A stretch of 64,000 nucleotides of DNA from Himantopus leucocephalus. Taxonomy: Eukaryota; Chordata; Aves; Charadriiformes; Recurvirostridae. Location of the stretch: NCBI GenBank assembly GCA_003993805.1, contig RSEF01000020.1:13637814-13701813 (forward strand), given 5' to 3'. Positions 52,660 to 63,227 of this stretch are shown in pieces (the first letter of the stretch is position 1; each line of letters opens with the position of its first letter). The position numbers and the translations under genes were made by a program. The notes under the pieces are model-generated. The model worked only from the letters and a program-made list of their open reading frames with translations, was not told where the DNA came from and did not search any database.

Positions 52660-52880
52660 TGGAAGAACTCAGTCCCAGACATTGAGGTTTTTCCTCCTCA
52701 TCAGCTACACTGGGAAATATGTTTTTGAATTGGTGATTATTCATATTTATGTAATGATTTATTATGGGTCGCAAATTGAGAGCCAAACAAAGCTTTACTT
52801 GAGCTATATAAGATTTTTCAAAGACATTATATATCATCACACTTATAATGCCATTAATTCCTCTCTGTAAATCTTTCAGC
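52660..52880. promoter_or_regulatory. Candidate conserved non-coding element
   Basis: The block contains GGTGATTATTCATATTTATG and GTAATGATTTATTATGGG at about 52731-52768, then TAATGCCATTAATTCC near 52846-52862, which are homeodomain or HOX/CDX-like words. No repeat is seen. Open frames on both strands (62 codons on +, part of a 130-codon frame on -) have no family match. Motif texture alone suggests regulatory DNA. Confidence 0.3.
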
Positions 52881-53009
52881 TGTTTTCTTTGTTCTGCTTT
52901 TCGGGTTTGTTTTGCTACTCTAAAGACCAAAGAAATGAGGGGAGAGGGTTTTCCCCTTTTCTCCACCCCAATAATTTTTTTTAAAGAAATCTGAAGGCAT
53001 TTGGGGCTT

Positions 53010-53150
53010 TTCTTTTTTTTTTCTTTTTTTTTTCTTTTTTTTTTNNNNNNNNNNNNNNNNNNNNNNNNNNNNNNNNNNNNNNNNNNNNNNNNNNNNNNNN
53101 NNNNNNNNNNNNNNNNNNNNNNNNNNNNNNNNNNNNNNNNNNNNTTTTTT
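53010..53150. other. T-rich tract with 100-N assembly gap
   Basis: Three long T runs broken by single C bases (about 53010-53044) lead into a gap of exactly 100 N at 53045-53144, followed by more T. The low-complexity tract evidently stopped the assembly. Lysine-rich or phenylalanine-rich frames here are artefacts of the homopolymer. Confidence 0.95.
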
Positions 53151-56100
53151 TGTTATTTGCAGTTGTTCTTTTATCATTATCTTCAGGAAGCAGCATTACC
53201 ATGTTGCAGATAAGAGGCACATCCAGATGTGCATATCAAAGGATGAACAACTACTTATTAAGAAAAACTTCTTTTACGCCGAGCAAGGTTCAAAGGAATA
53301 GTAAAGTCTATGGCATAAGCGACAAAACTGTCTGGCAATTCTGTGCATTGTCAACCTAATGCACAGAACTGGGGGAGAAAACACTTTCATCAAAAAGAAA
53401 TGGTGGCGAAATGCATGTAGAAAGACAAAAAGGCACTCTGGCTTTAAGGGCAAACACCCTTCTAAGCAGTGACAATATCACCCATTCCTTTAATTCTTGT
53501 GCAATACGAAGTTATTTATTTTTTTAAAACGTCGATGAAATATTCTTTTTTTTTTGGGGGGGGGGGAGAACCTATTTTTAACAAAAAGTTCCCAAAGTAT
53601 GTGAAGTGTCTCATGGCTATATCAAAAGATTTGTGTTGCACCCATGTTGCTTATTCAGAATATGTATTCATTTGGGTGGAAGGCAGATTAAAAGAGACTC
53701 ATGTGTTTCCATTTGTATAATGCTGGGAAATGTATGAGTGTGCCATGAATGTATAGCAACATACTACTGTATCAATCCTCGTTTTCAAAATATTTCTCTT
53801 TAAAGGAAAAGTATGTTTAGTTAGCCATGGAACTGTGCAGCTCTGTAATCATGGCATAATTCAGAGTTTGGATCTGGCCTTGGAGTGATCTTAAGGAAGG
53901 TGATTCCTTCTCTAGCTATGATGAGTACGAGCAGAGCCTCCCACGTCCCTGACTCTGCCTTGCTGAACAAGTACAGCACAGAGACGAGCTCGTGTTAAAT
54001 GGTTTTACTGGTATATTAGCTATAAACACAATTTTTCCCTTTTCTGCTTTCTCTTATAAAGCCACAGACAGTGCAACCTCCTTTCTTTGTGGATGCCTCT
54101 CACAGAACTTTAGGGGGCCAGAAGAAGATTTAACACAGTAAGTGCTGTTGCTTCTGATTCAGTTCTAGGACTTGACCACTAACATGCGCTTGATTTAGCA
54201 CGCTCCAAGCTAACCTGGAGCAAAAGTACCAACTTCATCTCTACTGCACGTTCGGTGGTAGAGCCATGGGTTTAGATCTGCTGAAAGGGATGAAAATCAG
54301 CTTTTTTTTTCCTCTCTGTTTCACTGTACTCTCCCACCAGAGGTTGGGAAGACATCTGCAAGGAGGGGATGTATTCTCTTAGGTGGAATCACTGCTTTCA
54401 GATAGTCCTATGTCGGTGCAATAGCTGGACTCTAATAAAAGTCTGAAATTATGTGTCACATTTAGGACTTGATGCATGTAAAAACGCTGCTGAGGTTCAC
54501 GAGTCCAAGATTTGCTTTTGGGGTGGAAATGTGTGCTGCGGTGAGCAGGGTGTGCTGAGGGTGAAGTTCACTTGCAAGCAGCAATATTTTTCGTAGTTAT
54601 TTGAAAGGCCTTTTGATAGACTGATTCTTCATCATCAGTCTTTCACTGTGAGTAAACTAAAATAAAAATCATATTCAGGTTCACATCGTGGCAGCAACAC
54701 AAAGTACGGTAGTTTAGCAGCTGGCATAATCATTCCAAGTTTCTGAGCTTTTTTCAGTTTTAGCTCAGTTGAAAATATGAGATTGCATAAGGCACTACGC
54801 TTTATATAACAGCCTCACATGGCTTTACGTTATAATTTCACATCGGTTTTACCTCAGAGTTTCTAACAGGTCAAGTAACCTTCTGATTTCATTTAAAGTT
54901 TCCATTATTCTCTCCTGAAAGGGAAAATCTAGCTCTTGTTTGGACAGCTTTGGTAACTCCAAAGGAAAAATTGGGCATTATAGTGAATACAAAAGATTCA
55001 CTTTCCATGCATTAGGCTTTTCAATTGCTTTCTTAATGCAAAGTTGGACAGGAGAGTATAGGCAAGAAAAAAAGATCATTTTGTGTCCATGGTCAGATGT
55101 CAATATTGACAAAAATAAATGGAATGTAACAATAGATCCTTGCAAAGATATGAAGGTCATATGACTAAAATGTCCAACTAGACCTTGCACTATAGCTGTA
55201 CCTTATTGCTGTTTGTGATAAATTGTTGGGGGCTTTTTTTCCCTAGTTTAAAACATGCAAAGAGAGTAAGCCTGGAATTTTAAAACTAGCCCATTTTAGG
55301 CAATAATATTGAAAGTGAATCAGAAGTGATGCACTTAGAGAATTAAACAAAAAAAAAAAGGGGGGGGGAGAATAAGAAAAAAAATAAAAGCCTAAGGATG
55401 TCAAGAGTATTGATCTCACTGAGGTCTGCGCACATCACTCCCTACTGCATTTTTCAAAATATCTTTCTTCAAAACCTAGATGATGCAAACTCCTCCCTCT
55501 GCCCAGGGCAGTGGGCTAAATTCCAGTTTGTAAATTGGGTTAATTAGTGGTAGCCTGTAAACTCATTGTGTTTTAAACTGAGAGTTTTCTTCACTTCAGA
55601 TTTTCTTGCCAAAATCAATCCTTTTATGAAATCGGCCTTTGAGATTCTTCAGGGTTTTTTTCCTAGTTAACATCATTGCTTTAAATGTAAAAAGCAAAGA
55701 AATAATTTAGATGCTGTTCAGCATTGAAGCCTTTCCCCATAGAGATATTTCCCAACATGTGGCAGCAAAACACAGCGCTGCGCAGCACCATGAAGCTGGC
55801 TCACATGTATGTCTCTGCAGGTAACTTCTGACCGCATCAGTAGTGTCACTGAGGAGTGACCAAAGACATGTCACACAATGTCACACATAAATGTCACACA
55901 AAACCTGCTTTCATTTGTAGAGGTAATAGAAAAGTTTGCTTGTATTTGAAGCCTTTGGCTCAGAGACTCTTGAGAATTTTGAAGTGCCATCATTTATATA
56001 GTCTCCAAGCACAGTTTCTGTCCTTACTGCAACATCGCACATCATTGGTGTTCCTACCTCTGTCTTATTATATGAAGGTCTACAAAACAGGCATTACTTG

Positions 56101-57660
56101 TTATCTGAATGCCTAGGTACCTCCTGTGAGACTAAAAGATAAACTCTTAGATTCTTATTGTTCCCTGTTCAGAAATATGGACAGATACCCACTTTAAGCC
56201 AATTTTTAAAAAACAAAACCAACGTCCAAGTACTTTAATTTGTAGCTGATTTATAGACCCGATGAAAGCTATTTTCTGGACATGAAATAATTTTTTTAAA
56301 CAAATGACTCATTTTTTTTTATTACCACTACAGTCTGAAAAGTTCCTTGTGTCTTGTCTTGTGTGTGGAAAAATCGACCGTTAACTCCAGAAGACAAAGC
56401 AGTAGACAAAGGTTTCCTAACCACGGCATTGTCCTGGCAGAGCGCTGAACAGCCCCGCCAAGTTTGTTTCAATTACGCTGCCATTTCCTAGCTGAATCCA
56501 AAATATTTCTTCAAAAGGTTCATCTGGTTTAGGGTCATGATCATAGGTGGAAGGTCAGTTAGTCATTTGCTGAGACATTCACTTCTCACCCAAATAATCT
56601 TTCATAAATCTTAAAGGAATGCAATAGTTTATGCCAGAAGAAGCAGGGGAGGTGGATGGCAGGAGAGAGTAAAAGATATTTACTCAAAACGCATTTTTTC
56701 AAATTCAGTCTAAGTATTTGTTTTTCCTCTTTGTACCTGTGAAAAATGGGGCTGTTTCCCCATCTCTGACGCAGAAGGAGCTACATTGCTCCCAAGCACG
56801 AGAGACTTCCGTCAGCCTCGTGCAGGATCTGCCAGGAGACTCGGGTCAATGTGCCTCTATTCGCTGGTCGCATATACACGCGTATGTCTATATAACAACG
56901 CTGGGTTTAGCCACTCTTGCCTCTGTGTGCCAGCACAGCTGTTGTGGGGATGCGTGGAAATAAGACAGGGAAAAATCCACCTGAAATTTCAACAAAAACA
57001 ACCCGCCAAGGGGTCTTTTATGTTCCGATTAGCCCAGTTCAGTATGTGGAGGCTGTGCGTGGCCCAAGCCATGTGAAGGGACTTCTGGACAAAACCTGAG
57101 ATCTCCAAACAGCCCTGGCAGACGCGGGGTGGCCCTGGCAGGCATGGCACCGTGTGCCTGCTTAACTGCTGTCCTTAGTAGCCACCTCCGTCCGGCTACA
57201 AAGGGATGCTCTGAACTGCCATCTCCTCTCCACCAGCAACTGGACCTCAGACCTACTTTAGCAGCAGCGTTGCCAATAACTCTCCTGGGGAGAACAGGCT
57301 GCCTGGTCTCATCCCTGATGGGAAACTTTCAAGTACTGCCAATTTTAGTGCAATGCCAACAGGCTTTTGTACAGATTAGACAGATTAATTTCTCTGATTC
57401 TGAATATGAATAGTAACACTATGGGAAATTCTTATTCTAAATGCGATCAGTCTGGCTCCTAGACTGCAGTAAGTGAGCCTGGGGCTTATCTGATCCTGGT
57501 GTAAATACAATGTGCCTGTCCCAGAAAGCCAACAGTGCTGCCACTGAACGGCAAAAGAAAAGTACCTTAAATAGATAGTAAAATGAGCTATTTATCAGAT
57601 GCAAAGAGGAGAGGAAGAATTCCCAGTGTACTGTTAGTTGTGCTGGAAAACGCACAGAAA
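53151..57660. other. Non-coding unique DNA
   Basis: No gene is supported. There is a T10-G11 junction at 53546-53566, an A11-G9 junction at 55349-55368 and a tripled decamer ATGTCACACA at 55868-55900. A weak MIR-like word (TGTGAAAAATGGGG) at 56737-56750 is not enough to call. The segment at 57475-57515 has a TGATCCTGGTGTAAATAC word that could be half of an old palindromic repeat. Confidence 0.6.
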
Positions 57661-57770
57661 TTGTCTCGGTGCTTCAGTTTTCTCATGTAGCTAGGTTTAA
57701 TTATACTCATTCCACCAGAGTGTTTTTCCTCACTTACAATTGTTTGTGAAGTTTGTTAGATGAAAGCTGT
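57661..57770 (+). mobile_element. MIR-like SINE fragment
   Basis: CTCGGTGCTTCAGTTTTCTCATGTAG is followed by TTTAATTATACTCATTCCACC and then by TTGTTTGTGAAGTTTGTTAGATGAAAG. This is the order of the MIR 3' half (CCTCAGTTTCCTCATCTGTA, ATAATAGTACCTACC, GTTGTGAGGATTAAATGA). The tRNA-like 5' half is not visible. Confidence 0.5.
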
Positions 57771-59327
57771 CAGAAAAGATGTCAAGTATTAGTACCAATA
57801 TATCAGTATTGGTTTCATTTCTTTAAAAAAAAAAAAAAAAAAAAACCAAACTGACTTCATAAATCTATAGTATAGATTTATCCACTGAAAGCAGAATTTT
57901 TAGTGCCTCCAATAAAAAAATATATGGGCTGATTCTCCCCTCATGATTATTGGTAGAGCACAACAAAAGAGTTCTCCACAGCGTTTCTGAACATGGGTTT
58001 GATGATGAGGTGTGAAATGTTTCAGTGATTTGTTTTGTGTTTGTTCCTTTCATTTCTAGATCACTCATGACAAACAGCAATGTATCAGCAGGACGAGACA
58101 ATTTACCACTGCATGAGCTAAAAGGTGAAAAAAGTTCCATACATTTTATATCCCTTTTGTAGTCACTATGCTGCACTAAAGATGACCGTGGGTCACAGTG
58201 CTTGTACTCAGCATAGATTATGTGTTAATAACTTCTTCAGATGATCTCACCCTATTTATTTTAGGGTTCTTAGATAAGGATGACTGTTGCCTGGGCTTTC
58301 TTTCATAACAACCCCTCTTCTCACATGATTCAAACAATTACTTGCTTATTAAAATATAATAAATTTTAAAAAAAAACCCTTCATCTGAAGCTTTTCCCCC
58401 TTCTCAACTGAATGGATTTTTCCTTTGTTTGTACATGACAATTTGGGGGGGGGAGAATTTTGTGCTTAAACTACTCATGTGACTGAGTCACATGTACGTG
58501 AGCTACAAAAGGAGCTTTGGCATGTTATGTATAAATCTCCATTAAGAGGAAAAAAATAGGAAAGTTTTACGTGACTGGTATCTCATTCACTATAATTAAC
58601 TCATTAGCCATCACAAACTACTGTACGATCAAGGTCAAAACAACCAGGTGAAGGAAACATTTTGGTCATGTTGTGGTACCTACAGGAATAGCCAGTGTTA
58701 GTATTCTCAGTCTCTAGTTCTTATGGTATAAAGTAAGTATTTATGAATTAAAGCCTTTTGTCCTGATTTACGCAGAAAGGAGACCCGTGTGATAACGTGC
58801 TGTCTGTCTCTTTCTGTAGACATTTCTTCTCAAGCAACTCTACAATTTGCTGCCTGGCCTGACCTAAATTTGGTGGGGAGGCAGAAGTCTCAAAGGTTAT
58901 GATGCATTTCGTGAAAATAACTGGATACCAGAGAAGGACATCTGTATTTCCAGACTGCAGAAAGGGCTGTAACGTGCTCAGTCTTTATTGGACTGTAGCG
59001 TATCCAACTGCATAATATGCAGGAAACCTTCATTAATTTCATGCTCATGCAACAGAAAAGACTAGAAAGATAAAAAGTTGAATGAAATTCTGTGGATACA
59101 TGTCCCTTTCCAGTTTTGGGCTTACTAACTAGGCTGTGGCTCATGGCAGCTTGTCTTGGCGGTCCTCTGATGGAGCTCACTGCTCATGCTACCCCCATGA
59201 GATGCCTTGCCGTGAGCTCCCCAGTAACCTGCTTCACCTGGCTCACCTCCTCTAAGCCCAGCGCAGAAAGGCCCTTGTGCTGTGTCTTTCTTGACAACAT
59301 TTTATTTTCCACGGGGGATAGTGGGCA
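57771..59327. other. Non-coding unique DNA
   Basis: A run of 21 A lies at 57825-57845 and a run of nine G at 58445-58453. No gene is recognised; the 103- and 96-codon minus-strand frames at 57865-58176 and 58890-59180 have no known family. Confidence 0.6.
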
Positions 59328-59440
59328 GCAGGAGCTGCGCCGCTGTAAAACCCCAGAGGAGACAGCGCTGCCTTAGTGCGTGGTGGGTAGGTGAGGTCAG
59401 CAGCGGCAGCGAGCGGCGATGACCTCACCTCCTCGCCGTA
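59328..59440. other. Small CpG-rich patch containing a perfect inverted repeat
   Basis: About ten CpG dinucleotides fall within roughly 110 bp. Inside lies an exact 11-bp inverted repeat: AGGTGAGGTCA at 59389-59399 and TGACCTCACCT at 59420-59430. The loop between them is 20 bases and GC-rich, with GCAGCG and GCGGCGA units. Each arm ends in an AGGTCA nuclear-receptor-type half-site. As RNA it could fold into a stable hairpin; as DNA it could be a paired binding site. No known RNA family is recognised. Confidence 0.5.
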
Positions 59441-61656
59441 AACAGCAAAGGGCCTTCTCTCCACTTAGTTATCTCACTGTAAAATCCCCACCGCAGGCTC
59501 GCTGGCTGGTTGTAAAAAGACACCTTTGTGTTGGTGAAGACAAAGCCTTTAAGGTCCTGGTTCAGAAAAGGTTTGAAACATGCACAGGTCCAGAGACCTG
59601 TAAGTCCTGTGATGTCACAGATCGTGTTCTTCCCAAATTAGACTATAATCATGTTTCCAATGTAAATTATTAATTTAAAAGTTGCTTTCCCTAAATACTT
59701 TCTTTTATATCAGCAGCTGCTCTTTCTGTAAGATTTCCACCCGCAAGCAAATCTCCTAAAGGGGGCAAAAACACAAGGACATGGGGACAAGCAAGTAAAA
59801 TTACTATGATTTCTTTTTTCTTAATTTGAAACAAACATTGAAGTTTGTTCCCAGCCCTCCATCTGCCAAAGATACACAAGCCCTTTCATCTCCCACCACG
59901 TGAACCCAAAAAGAAGCAAGTTGCTGAAACAGCCTGGCAGTCTTTATTCCATCCATTAGCATTTTATGTTAATTTTGGGTGAAAACTCTGCTGAAGGCAA
60001 GTTCCACTTGCTGAGAGAGCCAATCCACCTCCCTGGCAGCATACAGGTAACTTCTTTTTTTGGAAACCCAGTGTAACTCTGCTGTAGGACACTGACTACT
60101 AGGGCAAGATTCCCCCTTTAATATTATGGGAACTCTCTGAAATGTTCTGTGTTCGGTCAGGGCTGAAGAAGTGCTCTGGTGTTTTAGTCTTATCAGGGTT
60201 GTTCCCTCTGTTTGAGCCCAGAGTTTAGACCGGTGTGTGCTCACGTCTCGGGCAGAGGGGGCGAGAGAGGTCTGAGAGACGTTACTCTTCTAGGTGAAGA
60301 GAGAAGGATGGTCTCAGCCAGGTACCCCGATTTGCTTTCCCTTCCCTCGGCGGCGGAGGCGCTGAGCTAAGCCGTTGTTGTCATTAAGCTGTAAAAGCAG
60401 GAGTCTCCATGAGAAGGAAATGGGCACGTAAAGCTGTCCCCTACAAAAGGTGACATCGCTGAGATTATACTGGTTTTAAGAGGCTTTTTAATGTGTCGAT
60501 TGGTGAAAGGAAACGCGGCTTTTGTGCAAAGGTTCTGGTAAATGTTTGTATGACGAGTGGCACTGGAGATGTGGCGGGGGCAGGTTCCCTGCAGGTGTGA
60601 AAGGGTCTGCGGCCGACTGAGCCACCCTGAGCTGTGTCAGCTGAGGGTATGGTCTGCACTGGAGAGACGAGCAAAGCCCAGCTTAGCCTCCAAATAACTT
60701 TGACAAAACAGGGGGGGTTCAATATCATGGCCTATCCGAGAGATAGGCTGCTCTTTTCATGACACGTTAATAATGTTGGAGCAAGGTGGAATCAGGAGGT
60801 GAAGGTGAAAAATAACGAGTAGGTGTTACCCCCAGAAGCCCGTGTCAGCGTCTGCACAATTTCCACTTGCGATGAGTTTGCTCCAGCACTTACGGCTGTA
60901 ATTCATTGCCAGCGGTGTGACACGGGCTGGTTGTGCGTCATCCCCAGTGGGAACTGTAGGAGACAGCACACCCCTTGGGACCTGTAATGTTCCCTAAAAA
61001 CTTGGGTGACCGTGTCCACCCCACGAGTCTTTGAAAGTGGAGTTAAAGCATGCTCCTTTGTGGGGGGAGGGAATCGAACAGGCGGGTGCAGGCTGTGCGT
61101 AACCACCCCAGCATTCCCAGGCATTGCCAAGCGCCAGCGAGCCTTGAATTTACAAGGTCAGGCTGGGTTGCAAATTGATCTGGATCTGATTGTGCATCTT
61201 TTGAATCTCCCGGCTACACAGTTTTGGTCCTTAGGCTTCGTTGCACTGAATCCTTTCTTTTTTGGGGATGGTATGAAACTCCTGCTTGCATTTAGTGCAT
61301 CAGCAAGAAGCAGCTTGACTTTGTGTTCTGGGCAGTTTGTAAAGGAAGTGTCACCGAAATTGTTGTTTACAGTCATAACCGAAAGGCCCTTCCTTTCGTG
61401 CTTCATTTTAAATGCAGCTGTGATGCTTGCTAGTCATAAAATACAAACTGGTCCTGGAATTGAAAAAGCTAGTAAAGCACATAAGCGATTCTGGGATTTC
61501 CTTGTTTCCACGTAAAATGCCCAATGTCCTGTATTTGCACGGTTGCTAACATGATTTAGGTCTGGCCCGCTAAGCTCTTTTCAGTGTACTGTAGGTCTAA
61601 TTGTACGATTTTTCCAAAGAGGAACACCAGCCTTTTCCCTTTCTATGGCACAGAAC
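59441..61656. other. Non-coding unique DNA
   Basis: No gene is supported. The frame at 61006-61515 is open for 169 codons on +, but it has no recognisable domain and an 82-codon frame runs antisense through it. The rest is ordinary sequence of mixed composition. Confidence 0.55.
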
Positions 61657-61965
61657 CGCTCCTGCTGTGAACCTGCAGCCGGGCTCAGCCTCCCAGCGGG
61701 GCACGGGGGGGCACTTCCAGCCCCGCTTCCTTCGCCAGGCGGGGAGCGGGGGTCCCCGGGGCTTCCCCGGCTCACCTCGGGCCGCTGCCTCCTTGGCGTT
61801 CGCCAGCTTCCAGCCACACCTGCTCAAGGCCACTAAACTCTTTTATGAGAAAAACGCCTTAATACCTTCCAGTAAAAACCCTTGCCGAGGAGGTTCCCAC
61901 CCCCTGCGCCTCCCTTCCCGTCCCCCTCTGCATCTCCCCTCCGAACCCAATTCCCCGCCAGCGTG
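61657..61965. other. Small CpG-island-like patch
   Basis: By hand count, 14 CpG dinucleotides lie between 61657 and 61802, and the GC-rich composition continues to about 61965. Runs such as GGCGGGGAGCGGGGG and CCCCGGGGC are present. Several frames of 60-121 codons open on both strands, as expected from GC content, and none is recognised. It could be a promoter-type island for an unannotated transcript or an isolated orphan island. Confidence 0.45.
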
Positions 61966-63114
61966 AACAGTCCCATCTCTGGTTTTTATACATTTGGTAT
62001 AAACATTTCCTGAAGCCCATAAACACCTTTGTCATTTATCAGTGCAGTGAAAGATGTTTATTGCCTAAATACGAAAACTATGATGGGATTAGTGCTTGGA
62101 GAGGCTGGCTGCCCCATCCCGCGCAGGGACGTGCCCCAGAGGAGGGCCACGTTTGGGGCCAGGTTTCCATGTTGAATCCAGAGGCCCCCGCTTTTTAATG
62201 ACTCATAGTGATGATTGCGACTTCCAGCATTAAACGGTGAGCACTGTCTGACCAAAGCTCATTTTACAGCAGTTCTGGTATGTACCAAATTGAAGGAGGT
62301 AAAAGAAAAGGGTCGGGGCGGTGGGGGAGGAAGAGGAGATCTATAACTGGCATGTTAATAAAACTCCAGTTTGTCACTTCAGCAGCACACCCTGAGTGTA
62401 ATAACTAAGCTTCCTTTCTATACCCCCTATGAGTTCCTTTGTATTGACAGATGCCATTTGTTCATTTACGACGTGATAATAAAAACCTTCAGTTTTACTG
62501 AATGTTGTTCTTTTCCTCCCCTGACACTGGGGCACCAAATGGTTTGTACTGCACTCAGCAGGCACTTTTCATTAAAGATCATGGCATGAAAATGAACTGT
62601 ATTTGAAAACCATTTAGTAGCAAAAGTTCTGGTGTTGAATAGGCTGTGTGTAAACCTTCCCTAGCTAGGAAGCGGCTTCCCGGGTGCCTCCGCACTCCCC
62701 AGCACACATTTACACACGCATGCCGAAATACGGGGTGTCTTTATGTTCAGGCAGCGCCGCTGCATTTGAGAGTTCACGTGCTCAGGTTCCTGTAGCAGTG
62801 AGTGCATGTCGGTACCAGTTTTCTGGGATTTTTTCTAAATTCTTATTTTTTATTTTTAATCTCTACCTGATTTAAAATGGCTCAAAAATATTTCTTTTGG
62901 TGTACCTATGCTGCTTCAAACTTGTGATTTCAAATGTTTCTGGAAGTTTTCACACACACACACACACACACAAATTAAGCCAAAACTGTAAATTTGGATG
63001 GCTGAAAACTAGCATTTGAATTGATAATTAAGTCCTTATTCAGGAATGCTTGTAAACATCAGCTCAAACTATATTTTTCAATACCAGTCAAAATTCAGGC
63101 ATACGGCACTTAAA
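61966..63114. other. Non-coding unique DNA
   Basis: AT-rich sequence with no recognised gene. The part at about 62420-62490, with TTCATTTACGACGTGATAATAAAAACC, has a regulatory look but is not called. The CA microsatellite is listed separately. Confidence 0.55.
62951..62972. repeat. (CA)11 microsatellite
   Basis: Eleven uninterrupted CA dinucleotides. A likely polymorphic marker. Confidence 0.95.
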
Positions 63115-63227
63115 AATGGGACTTGATTTTTCAAAGACACCAAATGCTTAGAATTCCCATTGACATGATGAAAATATAAATGCACAGCATTGGGTTAGAC
63201 CCACCTTTGAAAATGATGCCCAGAAGT
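63115..63227. repeat. Decayed palindromic interspersed repeat
   Basis: The left arm (GGGACTTGATTTTTCAAAGACACCAAATGC, then TTCCCATTGAC) and the right arm (GCATTGGGTTAGACCCACCTTTGAAAATGATGCCC) are imperfect reverse complements of each other. The theme 'gattttcaaaggtgctgagcacccacaactcccattgacttcaatggg' and its mirror is familiar from turtle, crocodile and bird genomes as a dispersed hairpin-type repeat. The family name is not certain. This copy is old and much mutated. Confidence 0.55.

Noticed and set aside
56725..56775. Possible further MIR fragment
   Set aside because: Only the TGTGAAAAATGGGG word fits; no tRNA-like or core region is adjacent.
57825..57845. A21 run as a retroposon tail
   Set aside because: The upstream sequence contains only a MIR-like fragment that ends before it, and no target-site duplication is seen.
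61006..61515. 169-codon open frame on the + strand
   Set aside because: It has no domain or family that I recognise, its composition is ordinary, and an open antisense frame runs through it. It is within the range of chance for 64 kb.
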